Notes under the pieces: generated by a model
Told to the model about the DNA's origin: nothing
What the model saw: only the letters and a program-made list of their open reading frames with translations
Database searches by the model: none
Source: Arthrobacter sp. 260
GTDB lineage: Bacteria > Actinomycetota > Actinomycetes > Actinomycetales > Micrococcaceae
Length of the DNA: 64,000 nucleotides
Assembly (NCBI RefSeq): GCF_013116745.1
Contig: NZ_JABFOE010000001.1
Location: 248,001-312,000 of the forward strand
Direction: 5' to 3'
Made by a program: the position numbers and the translations under genes
Shown: positions 42,671 to 51,147 of the stretch, piece by piece
Numbering within the stretch: position 1 is the stretch's first letter
Layout: every line of letters starts with the position of its first letter

Positions 42671-43810
42671 ATGAAGGTACTCGCAGCAATGAGCGGCGGA
42701 GTCGACTCCGCCGTTGCCGCAGCACGCGCCGTTGAGGCGGGGCACGACGTCGTCGGGGTCCACCTGGCGCTGTCCCGCATGCCCGGAACCCTCCGCACCG
42801 GTAGCCGGGGATGCTGCACCATCGAGGACTCCCGGGACGCCTGGCGCGCCTGTGACATCCTCGGGATCCCCTACTACGTGTGGGACTTCTCCGAGCGGTT
42901 CAAGGAAGACGTCGTCGACGACTTCATTGCCGAATACGCGGCGGGCCGCACCCCCAACCCGTGCATGCGCTGCAACGAACGGATCAAGTTCGCTGCGCTG
43001 CTGGAAAAGGCGCTGGCCCTGGGCTTCGACGCTGTCTGCACCGGCCACTACGCGAAGGTGATCGAGGACAGCGACGGCAACCGTGAGCTGCACCGGGCAG
43101 CTGACTGGGCCAAGGACCAGTCCTACGTGCTGGGTGTCCTGACACATGAGCAGCTGAAGCATTCGATGTTTCCGCTCGCCGAGACCCCGTCGAAGGCCGA
43201 GGTAAGGGCCGAGGCGGAACGCCGTGGGCTGTCGGTGGCGAACAAGCCGGACAGCCACGACATCTGTTTCATCCCGGACGGAGATACCCGGGGCTGGCTC
43301 GCCGAGCGGATCGAGATGACCGAGGGCGCCATCGTGGACACCGACGGTGAACAGGTGGGAACCCATCCGGGAGCCAACGCCTTCACCGTGGGACAGCGCC
43401 GGGGCCTGAAGCTCGGAACGCCCGCTGACGACGGCAAGCCGCGCTTCGTGCTGGAAATCCGGCCCAAGGAGAACAAGGTGGTGGTCGGCCCTGAACGGAT
43501 GCTGGCCGTCGATCAGCTCCGGGGAATCAAGGTCTCCTGGGCAGGGCTGCCGATTGACGCCGTCGTGAACGGCGGCGAGTTTGACTGCATGGCGCAGGTC
43601 CGCGCCCACGGCGACCCCGTGGATGCTGTGGCCTGGATGGAGGACGACGCCGACGGGCAGGCCGAACTCGTGGTCCGGTTGAACGAACCGATGCGCGGCG
43701 TGGCGCCCGGCCAGACGGTGGTGCTGTACCAGGGCACCCGGGTCCTGGGGCAGGCGACGCTCGACTCCGCCCGGTCCCTGGAACGCCCGGAGCTGCAACC
43801 CGCTCATTGA
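42671..43810 (+). CDS. mnmA: tRNA-specific 2-thiouridylase
   Basis: Thiolates U34 of tRNAs for Lys, Glu and Gln. ATG 42671 has AAGGA upstream; product 379 residues, normal for the family. The PP-loop SGGVDS (8-13), the catalytic segment [15 protein letters not shown] (nucleophile Cys101) and the persulfide Cys199 in [11 protein letters not shown] are all present. Residues about 205-290 are the central tRNA-binding domain ([14 protein letters not shown]) followed by the beta-barrel. Cys98 sits where E. coli MnmA has the catalytic Asp99, which is a variation common in Gram-positive sequences. Confidence 0.95.
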   Translation: MKVLAAMSGGVDSAVAAARAVEAGHDVVGVHLALSRMPGTLRTGSRGCCTIEDSRDAWRACDILGIPYYVWDFSERFKEDVVDDFIAEYAAGRTPNPCMRCNERIKFAALLEKALALGFDAVCTGHYAKVIEDSDGNRELHRAADWAKDQSYVLGVLTHEQLKHSMFPLAETPSKAEVRAEAERRGLSVANKPDSHDICFIPDGDTRGWLAERIEMTEGAIVDTDGEQVGTHPGANAFTVGQRRGLKLGTPADDGKPRFVLEIRPKENKVVVGPERMLAVDQLRGIKVSWAGLPIDAVVNGGEFDCMAQVRAHGDPVDAVAWMEDDADGQAELVVRLNEPMRGVAPGQTVVLYQGTRVLGQATLDSARSLERPELQPAH

Positions 43811-43863
43811 TTGTGTCGTCGCCGGATTAGTCGGCGGTCCGCACCGGGTGCTTGACTTGGGTT

Positions 43864-44238
43864 ATGACTGAATCGACCAGCAGCTACGACCCGGCGGCAA
43901 GCTCACTGGCCGGGCAGGTACAACCCGAGGTAATGGCGGAACTGTTGTCGGTGCGGAGCAGCATCGACAACATTGATGCGACACTCGTCTACCTCCTGGC
44001 CGAACGGTTCAAGGCCACCCAGCGGGTGGGGGTCCTCAAAGCCGAGCACCAGCTGCCTGCCGGTGATCCGGATCGGGAAGCGGCGCAGATCACCAGGCTC
44101 CGTGCGCTCGCCGAGGAGGCCAACCTCGACCCGGCCTTCGCCGAGAAGTTCCTCAACTTCATCATTTCCGAGGTGATCCGGCACCATCAGGCGCTGTCCG
44201 AGAACCGCCGCCCGTCGGAGGGCACCGGTGGCGCCTGA
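43864..44238 (+). CDS. Chorismate mutase (AroQ class)
   Basis: All-helical chorismate mutase type II, 124 residues from ATG 43864. Active-site landmarks are visible: LLSVRSSIDNIDATLVYLLAERF (Arg near the N-terminal helix), GVLKAEHQLP (Lys), and FAEKFLNFIISEVIRHHQAL. Makes prephenate for Phe/Tyr synthesis. Its placement after iscS-mnmA and overlapping the next gene by 11 nt suggests an operon of convenience. No signal peptide is present, so it is the intracellular type. A ribosome site is not obvious. Confidence 0.87.
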   Translation: MTESTSSYDPAASSLAGQVQPEVMAELLSVRSSIDNIDATLVYLLAERFKATQRVGVLKAEHQLPAGDPDREAAQITRLRALAEEANLDPAFAEKFLNFIISEVIRHHQALSENRRPSEGTGGA

Positions 44239-45253
44239 CGCCCCACAGGTCACGGCGACGGCGCTCGGCGACTGGCCGGGCACCGACCCGCTGGAGGCGA
44301 CCCGCGTGGTCCGGGGCGAACTCGGCGGACCGCATCTACCACACCTGGTATCGCTGCCCCACCGCGGAGTAGGCAGCGACCCCGTCGGGCGGACCGCCGC
44401 CATCCTGGTGGAGCTGCCGGTTGATCTGCAGCCCCATGGGTGGCGGCTCGTGGACCGTCCCGGGAAGGATCACCGGCGGGCGGTGTCAGCACTCTCAACC
44501 GATCTGAACGTACTCGGTGATGTGATCGGTGCCGAGTCCAACCCGGCACCGGCGCTGAAGATCCATCTCCGGGGGCCGCTGTCCCTGGCCGCCAACCTTC
44601 ACCTGCACGGCGGCGAACGCGCGCTGCTCGACCATGGTGCCCGCCGGGAGATCAGGGACTCCCTGGCCGTCGGGGCAGCGGAGACGGTCAGCCGGGTTCA
44701 GGCGCTGGCTCCCGGAACAAGGATCCACCTGCAACTTGACGAACCGGAGATCGCCGACATCCTCGTGGGCGGCATCCCGACGGCGAGTGGCTACCGAACC
44801 CTGCGCGCGGTACCGGATCAGGAGGTGTCGGATGCCTGGGACGCGGTGGCGGAGGCGGTGCGTGCCGTCGGCGTGGGCACCGTGGCAGTGACCTTCCCGG
44901 CGGACCGTGCACCACTTGACGTCCTTGGTATGAGCACCCTTAGCGCGGTGGCGGTTCCACTGACGGGGCTGACCATGGCGCAGTGGGAGCAACTCGCGGG
45001 ACATCTCGAAGCCGGTGGCGAACTGTGGGCGGGCATTGTTCCGGAGCCCCGCCGGCTGCGGACAGTCTCCACCTTCGCCGCCACCGTCCTGACCCCGTGG
45101 CGTCAACTCGGCCTGCCCCTCAGCCGGCTGGCGCAGGTGCGGCTCACCCCTGATTCAGGACTCGAGAGCGTGTCCCCGTCCGCGGCCGGGACCATCCTGA
45201 GCAGGCTGACCCAGACCGCCGACGCCCTGAACCAGGAGATGGCAGGAAACTAG
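44228..45253 (+). CDS. MetE/UROD-like protein without zinc-ligand cysteines
   Basis: Protein of 341 residues related to the cobalamin-independent methionine synthase (MetE C-terminal) family, start GTG 44228. The family barrel is seen in KIHLRGPLSLAANLHLHGGE, RIHLQLDEPEIADIL and the end VRLTPDSGLESVSP. Normal MetE has TPTCGL-type Cys and other zinc ligands; here the position reads TPDSGL, and I find no Cys in the whole protein. It is thus unlikely to make methionine by the usual mechanism. Mycobacterial Rv3015c near ligA belongs to the same group. The stop shares a CTAG with the convergent gene. Confidence 0.78.
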   Translation: MAPDAPQVTATALGDWPGTDPLEATRVVRGELGGPHLPHLVSLPHRGVGSDPVGRTAAILVELPVDLQPHGWRLVDRPGKDHRRAVSALSTDLNVLGDVIGAESNPAPALKIHLRGPLSLAANLHLHGGERALLDHGARREIRDSLAVGAAETVSRVQALAPGTRIHLQLDEPEIADILVGGIPTASGYRTLRAVPDQEVSDAWDAVAEAVRAVGVGTVAVTFPADRAPLDVLGMSTLSAVAVPLTGLTMAQWEQLAGHLEAGGELWAGIVPEPRRLRTVSTFAATVLTPWRQLGLPLSRLAQVRLTPDSGLESVSPSAAGTILSRLTQTADALNQEMAGN

Positions 45254-45921
45254 CTGCGCCGCTCCCAGTGCCGCGGTTCAGCCTCGGCTGGCAGTACGCC
45301 GTCAAAATCGACCAACTGGTAGTCGAAGGCCCCCGCATACACCAGGAGGGTGCCGAGTTGGCGCTGAACCACCCGGGTCTGGATCCTGAACCTGGCGGAC
45401 GCCTCATCCCACCACTGCTCCATGTAGGCGGTTGCGCCGACGACGTCGGGCACCGCCAGCCGCACCGGGCCAGCGAACACGCGGGTCCGGTTGGAAACCA
45501 TCCGCATCCGGCCTTCAGCAGTGACGGAGCAGGTGAGGTCGGTGAGCGTCAGCCGGTGCGCCCCCACGTAGTCAAGCAACTGGCCGTTCTCCTCGGAGGA
45601 GGTGTCCTCGAAAATTCTTGCGGTGTCCTCGAACTGGAGGGTCCGCCGGGCGGTCAAGGATTCGCGGCCGAAGGGATCCGTGTGCGGGTAGTTGGTGATG
45701 GTGAAGGGGACATTGGTTCCGTATTCGGGGAAGAACGAGTTCTCCGCCGCCGCCAGCCTGAATGCGGGCCGGGCGAACCAGGCAGGACAGCCCGCCACAT
45801 CAAAGGTGCCGCTGCCGAGGCCGGCCTTCCCCGCGCCTGAGTGAAGGCTGAAATACGCCTGGAGTTCAGGCTGAAGACGGTCAAAGTCGGTGCCAAGGGC
45901 ACGCTGATAGATGGATTGCAT
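45250..45921 (-). CDS. DUF4166 family protein
   Basis: Protein of 223 residues with the DUF4166 opening MQSIYQRALGTDFDRLQPEL and the conserved GAGKAGLGSGTFDV, RTLQF and FGVL-type (here FDGVLPAE) segments. No signal peptide or membrane span. Function unknown; some family members are fused to saccharopine dehydrogenase-like domains. It is the last gene of the seven-gene minus-strand run, one base after the APH-fold gene. Confidence 0.82.
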   Translation of the reverse strand: MQSIYQRALGTDFDRLQPELQAYFSLHSGAGKAGLGSGTFDVAGCPAWFARPAFRLAAAENSFFPEYGTNVPFTITNYPHTDPFGRESLTARRTLQFEDTARIFEDTSSEENGQLLDYVGAHRLTLTDLTCSVTAEGRMRMVSNRTRVFAGPVRLAVPDVVGATAYMEQWWDEASARFRIQTRVVQRQLGTLLVYAGAFDYQLVDFDGVLPAEAEPRHWERRS

Positions 45922-45922
45922 G

Positions 45923-46939
45923 TTAGGGCTCCCAGAGTCGTCGTTCGCTGATCCACTCGATCAGGATCCGTGCGGTAAATCGTTGGTGGGCCCGCAACAG
46001 GGGACTGGTCGGCAGCTCCGGTTGCGCCCCACTGGTCACCATCAGGGCGGCAAGAACCGCCAGCCAGGAATCAATATGGTCAGGGTGGGCGTCGGCACTG
46101 AGTGGCGATTCAGTGAGCCAGGGGTCGACGTCGACCCCGGCATGGCGCGGATACACCAACAGTGCCACCCAGTCGGCCCAGGCAGGACCGGTGGACAGGA
46201 AGTTCCAGTCACAGAACACTGCGGCAGGCTCACCCGGGTGCCCTCTCGGGTGGCGGATGATGATGTTGTCCGCCCGAAGGTCATTGTGCAGTACCGAATC
46301 CCCGGCGAGGGCCTCGCGACCCAGCAGGGTCAGCGCCTTCAGTTCCGACATCCGCTGTCCGGTCAGCGGGGGAAGATAAGAGGGGAGTCCACCGTCGCGC
46401 CCCCAGCAATCGATGACCCCGGCCGGGGACCCAGCGCCGAAGAATTCATCGACCATTGAGCTACCGGAGAGTCCGGGTGGCAGCCGCCGCAGACCGGATT
46501 GAACCGTCAGCAGGGACTGGTGGACGGCGCTGAGATCGGTGACGGTCCATGGCTGCCCCGGCATACGGCCATCAACCGCCTCAAAGCAGAGCAGCTGCCA
46601 CTGGATCCCTCCAGCCAGGACCAGATCGGCGGAATGCAGCAGCGGCACAGGCAGCCCGGTCGGAAGCGCCCTGAGGACCTCGGCTTCGCGCACGTAGGCA
46701 GCAAAGATGGAGGCGTCGGTCGCGGGCACCGCCTTGACGAACAGACGCTGCGTCCCGCCGGACACCACCGCTGCGAAACCGTTGGTGAAGCCGCCACCGG
46801 CCGGTTCCACGAGGTCCACCGGAGCCCGCAGCTCACTGGAGATCCGGTCACGGACTGGCGCGGGTAGGGCGGCCCACGCGGGGCGACGTGAGGTCTGCGT
46901 GTAGTCGATACCCGCCATCGTGTCGCGGGGCACGGTCAC
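45923..46939 (-). CDS. Aminoglycoside phosphotransferase-fold protein
   Basis: Kinase-fold protein of 338 residues; GTG start overlapping the DUF58 stop (GTGA). The catalytic loop is LHNDLRADNIIIR (Asp and Asn retained) and the metal motif is FCDWNFLSTGPAWADWVALL with the Asp intact, in contrast to the kinase-fold protein at 14979-16343. The N-lobe Lys is in RLFVKAVPATD. Substrate unknown; placement in the MoxR/DUF58 operon argues against drug resistance and for a metabolic or envelope role. Confidence 0.82.
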   Translation of the reverse strand: MTVPRDTMAGIDYTQTSRRPAWAALPAPVRDRISSELRAPVDLVEPAGGGFTNGFAAVVSGGTQRLFVKAVPATDASIFAAYVREAEVLRALPTGLPVPLLHSADLVLAGGIQWQLLCFEAVDGRMPGQPWTVTDLSAVHQSLLTVQSGLRRLPPGLSGSSMVDEFFGAGSPAGVIDCWGRDGGLPSYLPPLTGQRMSELKALTLLGREALAGDSVLHNDLRADNIIIRHPRGHPGEPAAVFCDWNFLSTGPAWADWVALLVYPRHAGVDVDPWLTESPLSADAHPDHIDSWLAVLAALMVTSGAQPELPTSPLLRAHQRFTARILIEWISERRLWEP

Positions 46940-48228
46940 AGCCGACCCGCCGCTTTGAGCCGGATGTACATGTCGGCCAGCTGGGGAGGCAGCTCGTGTG
47001 GGGGTGCGTCGACCACCTCGGTCCCGAGTTGGCGGAACTGTGATTTCACGGCTGCCCGGTCGAGCAGGGCGCGCTCGGCGGCTGCCGCCCGGTACACGTC
47101 GGAGGCTGACTGGCGTTCTGCCCGCATTTCGTCCAGCCGCGGGTCGCGGACCGAGGCAACCACCACCACGTGCTGGGACGTAAGCTCCGCCAGGACGGGG
47201 AGCAGGCCCTCTTCCACCGATCCCGAATCGAGGGAGGTCAGCAGCACCACCAGGGATCGGTGCGACGAGATGGCGCGCACCTGGGAAGGTATCCGTGACC
47301 AGTCCGCTTCGATCAGTTCGGCTTCCAGCGGAGCCATGGCCTTGACCAGGGAGTTCAGCAGGTTTCCCTTTGCCGCCGAAGCCACCCGGGCGCGGGGGCG
47401 GCGGTCAAACGCAAGGAAATCCACTCGGTCGCCACCGCGCTGGGCCAGTACGGCCAACAGCAGCGCAGCCTCCATCGACGTGTCCAACCGGGGCTCGTCG
47501 TTGATCCGGGCCGCCGACGTGCGGGACGTGTCCAGAACGATCACCACCCGGCGGTCACATTCAGGGCGCCAGGTACGCACCACCGTGTCACGGCGGCGGG
47601 CGGTGGCACGCCAGTCGATGGAGCGGACGTCGTCGCCCCTCACATAGTCCCGCAGGGAATCGAATTCGGTTCCGGCGCCGCGGATCTGGACCGCGGCGCG
47701 GCCGTCGAGTTCCCGAAGCCGGCGCAGTTTGGAGGGCAGATGGCGTTTGGAGTGGAACGGAGGAAGGACGCGGAGCAGGCCCGGGGCCGGAATGCTGAGC
47801 TGCCTGGCCGCGAGGCCCAGCGGGCCGAAACTGCGGATTGTCACATGCTCTACCCGCAGGTGGCCCCGGCGTTCCGGGACCATCCGGACCCGGACCTGCC
47901 GTGACTCTCCCCCGGGGACTGATACCCGCTGGACAGGGTCGGTAGCACCCGCCGACGGCTGCCACCCCTCGCGGACCTGCGCATGCAACGGTCTCCGCGA
48001 GTAGTTGCGGATTGTGAGAGTGCTGGCGCAGGCCTCGGTGAGGCGCACCGTGTCCGGCACCGACCGGCTGAGCCCCTGCCGCCGGGGCGATGCAGCGAGT
48101 GCCAGATCAAGGGTAGCGGCGCCCAGGAGGCAGGCCGCCCAGAGCAGGATGGCAGTCGCGCCGGGATACAGCGCGACGGGAAGCGTTCCGAGGAACGCAA
48201 CGAGGACGAAACGTCCGGTGATGCTCAT
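46936..48228 (-). CDS. DUF58 domain protein (vWA-like)
   Basis: Protein of 430 residues with an N-terminal membrane hairpin (about 7-24 and 26-45) followed by the DUF58 domain, whose signature is FDSLRDYVRGDDVRSIDWRATARR. The C-terminal part has a vWA-like fold: VVIVLDTSRTSAARI is the MIDAS-like strand (DTS in place of DxSxS) and LVVLLTSLDSGSVEEGL. DUF58 proteins pair with MoxR AAA+ ATPases as here; the gene follows moxR by 15 nt. Likely a chaperone-assembly platform at the membrane; function unproven. Confidence 0.88.
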   Translation of the reverse strand: MSITGRFVLVAFLGTLPVALYPGATAILLWAACLLGAATLDLALAASPRRQGLSRSVPDTVRLTEACASTLTIRNYSRRPLHAQVREGWQPSAGATDPVQRVSVPGGESRQVRVRMVPERRGHLRVEHVTIRSFGPLGLAARQLSIPAPGLLRVLPPFHSKRHLPSKLRRLRELDGRAAVQIRGAGTEFDSLRDYVRGDDVRSIDWRATARRRDTVVRTWRPECDRRVVIVLDTSRTSAARINDEPRLDTSMEAALLLAVLAQRGGDRVDFLAFDRRPRARVASAAKGNLLNSLVKAMAPLEAELIEADWSRIPSQVRAISSHRSLVVLLTSLDSGSVEEGLLPVLAELTSQHVVVVASVRDPRLDEMRAERQSASDVYRAAAAERALLDRAAVKSQFRQLGTEVVDAPPHELPPQLADMYIRLKAAGRL

Positions 48229-48243
48229 GCTGGGGCCGGAACC

Positions 48244-49245
48244 TTAGCGGGGGACGGGAACGGTCGCGAGGATGCTCAGCAGAACATCGTCCACCTCGAC
48301 GCCGTCCATCTGTGCTTCGGGGCGCATCGACACGCGGTGCCGCAGCGCGGGGAGGGTGAGCGCCTTGACGTCGTCGGGGGTGACGAAGGTCCGCCCCGAA
48401 AGCCAGGCCCACGCCCGTGCAGTGTTCAGCAGGGCGGTGGCACCCCGCGGGGATACACCCAGCTGGAACGACGGGGCGGTGCGGGTGGCCCGCACCACGT
48501 CGACGATGTAGGCGATCACTTCGGGAGCGATCGCGACCGCTGCCACCGACCGGCGGGCACTTGCCAGGTCAGTTGCGGAGGCGACGGCGCTGACCCCTGC
48601 GGCGCCGAGCTGCCGGGGGTCAAACCCGATGCTGTGACGGCGGATCACCTCGATCTCGTCGTCCCGGTCCGGCACCGACAGGGTGAGCTTCAACAGGAAT
48701 CGGTCGAGCTGGGCCTCCGGCAGCGGATAGGTCCCCTCGTATTCCACCGGGTTCTGGGTGGCAGCGACGATGAACGGATCGGGCAGGGAACGCGACACTC
48801 CGTCGACCGACACCTGGCGTTCCTCCATGGCTTCGAGCAGCGACGCCTGGGTTTTGGGTGGGGTCCGGTTGATTTCGTCGGCCAGCAGGATATTCGTGAA
48901 CACTGGGCCCTCCCGGAAGGTGAACTTCGAGTTCTGGGCCTCATAGATGAGGGAGCCAGTGACATCGCCGGGCATGAGGTCGGGGGTGAACTGGACGCGC
49001 TTCGTGTCCAGGCTGAGAGCCGCCGACAGGGTCCTGACCAGCAGGGTTTTTGCGACACCGGGCACCCCTTCGAGCAGGACGTGCCCGTTGGCAAGGAGGG
49101 CAATCAACATCCCGGTCACTGCGGCGTCCTGGCCAACAATCACCTTGGCCACTTCGGCACGCACATTCAGCAGGGCCTGACGCTCCGAACCGGCAACGTC
49201 GGTGGCAACCGGAGAGTCCTGATGGTCTGGGAACTGCTGGCTCAT
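48244..49245 (-). CDS. moxR: MoxR family AAA+ ATPase
   Basis: AAA+ ATPase of 333 residues. Walker A GVPGVAKT (60-67), Walker B LADEINRTPPKTQASLLEAMEE, sensor 1 ATQNPVEYEGTYPLPEAQ and Arg-finger segment LDRFLLKL are all clear. It is a chaperone-like ATPase acting with vWA/DUF58 partners. The start overlaps the DUF4350 stop (ATGA), placing it inside the DUF4129-DUF4350-moxR-DUF58 operon. Confidence 0.95.
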   Translation of the reverse strand: MSQQFPDHQDSPVATDVAGSERQALLNVRAEVAKVIVGQDAAVTGMLIALLANGHVLLEGVPGVAKTLLVRTLSAALSLDTKRVQFTPDLMPGDVTGSLIYEAQNSKFTFREGPVFTNILLADEINRTPPKTQASLLEAMEERQVSVDGVSRSLPDPFIVAATQNPVEYEGTYPLPEAQLDRFLLKLTLSVPDRDDEIEVIRRHSIGFDPRQLGAAGVSAVASATDLASARRSVAAVAIAPEVIAYIVDVVRATRTAPSFQLGVSPRGATALLNTARAWAWLSGRTFVTPDDVKALTLPALRHRVSMRPEAQMDGVEVDDVLLSILATVPVPR

Positions 49246-50444
49246 CTCGCGTCAATCTCTTTCTCTAGGGAGTCAAGGTCTTGGCTCCAACGCACCAGGT
49301 GCGCGTCGGTGGCTGGTGCATCGGTGCGGAGAAGTTTGTCGAGGTCAGCAGGACTTCGGTCCGAATGCCGCGCGGCCGCGTCCACCACCTCGGTCACCGA
49401 GCTGGTCGCTGGCAGGCGTAGCCGTAAGGCCAGACGGAGGAGGGTGGCGGCACGCAGGTTTGCGGCAGCGCGGTCCAGGGAGGATGAGTCCTGGTAGAGG
49501 CGTGCCCGTCCCTCAGCGGTCTCGGCGGCACGAACCACCACAGGCAGTGGCTCGGCCACCAGCGGACCGAGCCGACGCCCACGCCACAGCACTGCCAGCA
49601 GCGCCGTGGCAAGGAGCCAGAGCATCACCGGATTCACCCACCCGGGCAGCAGGTTCAGGGGGTCGACCAGCGCGTCGGTGGGGGCGAGGTCCGCGGGGGT
49701 CGGCTGGTACCAGACCAAGACCGGGGTAGCGCCCAGGGTGCGGAGCGCGAGCGCCGCATTGCCCTCCCGGTCGATGGACTCGTTGCTGAGAATAGCTCCA
49801 TTGCCGAGCGCCACGACATCCTGCGCTGCCGTCGCGGCGTAGGATCCCGATGGCGGACCCCCCTGGGCAGAGGTCGGCGGGAAACAGATCAGGTCCCCCC
49901 GGTAGGCGAAGCCACCGGCAGTGATGGCACCGGCGGCGGTGGCATCCGTGACCTGGCAGGCCGCGGGAAGCGCTACGTCCGCCTCGGCAGCGGGGATCAG
50001 GCCCGCCTGACGGATGGTGGGCGCGAGTTCGGACAGCATGATTGTGGTGGGTTCGACAAGGACCAGCCGGTCGGCGATCCCGCTCAGCTGGCCCAGCTGG
50101 TCGGCGCTCAACCAGGAGTCGGGGTCGTGGAGCAGCAGGGTGGTTCCTTCGGTGACTGAGGCCTCGGCGGCTTCCAGCGATTCGGCCTGAACTACGTCGA
50201 CGCCGCGGTCCGAGAGCACCTCAGCGAGTGCCATGGCACCAGCTGGCGCCGGGTTCACCGGCGAGAGGGCGGTTCCGTCCTGCCCTGACCGGCCGAAGAA
50301 TCCGAGCACGACGACCAGAACCAGGAGGAGTCCGAGGGCCAGCCAGGGGGCGAATCGGCGGAACCGGGTGCGCGCGGTCCCGGAGGCGCTGCCGCCGTCG
50401 CCCACTACCTCGGTCGCTGGGTCATGGGTTAGCTGCTCGGCCAT
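49242..50444 (-). CDS. DUF4350 membrane protein
   Basis: Protein of 400 residues with an N-terminal membrane span (about 31-50; WLALGLLLVLVVVLGFF) and a second near residue 270-287 (VMLWLLATALLAVLW). Between them lies the DUF4350 domain (LAEVLSDRGVDVVQAESLE, LLLHDPDSWLSADQLGQL). After the second span a cytoplasmic helical tail follows. Shares one base with the DUF4129 stop (TGATG). Role unknown; found with MoxR/DUF58 in actinobacteria. Confidence 0.87.
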   Translation of the reverse strand: MAEQLTHDPATEVVGDGGSASGTARTRFRRFAPWLALGLLLVLVVVLGFFGRSGQDGTALSPVNPAPAGAMALAEVLSDRGVDVVQAESLEAAEASVTEGTTLLLHDPDSWLSADQLGQLSGIADRLVLVEPTTIMLSELAPTIRQAGLIPAAEADVALPAACQVTDATAAGAITAGGFAYRGDLICFPPTSAQGGPPSGSYAATAAQDVVALGNGAILSNESIDREGNAALALRTLGATPVLVWYQPTPADLAPTDALVDPLNLLPGWVNPVMLWLLATALLAVLWRGRRLGPLVAEPLPVVVRAAETAEGRARLYQDSSSLDRAAANLRAATLLRLALRLRLPATSSVTEVVDAAARHSDRSPADLDKLLRTDAPATDAHLVRWSQDLDSLEKEIDAR

Positions 50445-51130
50445 CAGCGGGGTGCCATCAGCTCGGGTGTGTGCCGTTGCGCGGCGGGTGAGGTGGTCGT
50501 GAGCAGGTCATCGATGGCGGTGGCGCGCTGGTAGTCCGGGGCATCAGCGGCCTGGCTGCCGTAGTGGACCTCGTTGAACCGGTCGGCCAGCCAGCTGGTT
50601 TCCTCGGCAGGAGGCCCGAAGGCCGTCCGGAGCTGCACAGCGGTCTCGCCAGCAGTACGACCGGGCTGGCTGTCGATGATCCCCCGCTCCTCAGCCGATC
50701 GGATCACGGCGCGGAGCCGCTCGGTCAGCGCCGTGTCCCAATCCTTCGACGCTGCAGCGCTGTCTGCTAGCTGCCGGTGTTCGAGCGCAGTGCGCACTGT
50801 GTCACCGGCGAACACTCCACCGCTGTCGACCTTGCGCCGCGCGTTCAGGCGCGGACGGACCAGCCAGACGGCTGCGGCAATGACTACCGCCGCGCCCAGG
50901 GCGAGCAGCAGCGTGCCGGGACCCGCCTCCAGCGGCCGGAGTCCAGCGAGGAGCGAGCCCAGCCACTCGAGAATGGCGGCGATGATCCGCTCAACGATGT
51001 TCGGCTCGGCCTCCTGGTAGGGGCCTCTGGCCAGTTCGTCGACCAGCCACCGGCGCGCCTCGTCGTCGTCGGGCACCACTGGGCTGTGACTAGACAGGGG
51101 CATGACGGTGGGCACGGGTGGGGTGGGCAT
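50444..51130 (-). CDS. DUF4129 membrane protein
   Basis: Protein of 228 residues with one membrane span (about 71-89; GTLLLALGAAVVIAAAVWLV). The C-terminal DUF4129 domain shows DWDTALTERLRAVIRSAEERGI, GRTAGETAVQL and the conserved FNEVHYGSQAA. In other bacteria the domain is fused to transglutaminases in MoxR/DUF58 loci. It follows the multi-span membrane gene by 17 nt. Confidence 0.87.
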   Translation of the reverse strand: MPTPPVPTVMPLSSHSPVVPDDDEARRWLVDELARGPYQEAEPNIVERIIAAILEWLGSLLAGLRPLEAGPGTLLLALGAAVVIAAAVWLVRPRLNARRKVDSGGVFAGDTVRTALEHRQLADSAAASKDWDTALTERLRAVIRSAEERGIIDSQPGRTAGETAVQLRTAFGPPAEETSWLADRFNEVHYGSQAADAPDYQRATAIDDLLTTTSPAAQRHTPELMAPR

Positions 51131-51147
51131 GGTTGCGGCGGCCTGGC

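Noticed and set aside
45923-46939. APH-fold gene as an antibiotic-resistance determinant
   Set aside because: It overlaps DUF58 in a housekeeping-type operon and has no mobile-element context; kinase-fold proteins of this kind are common with unknown substrates.
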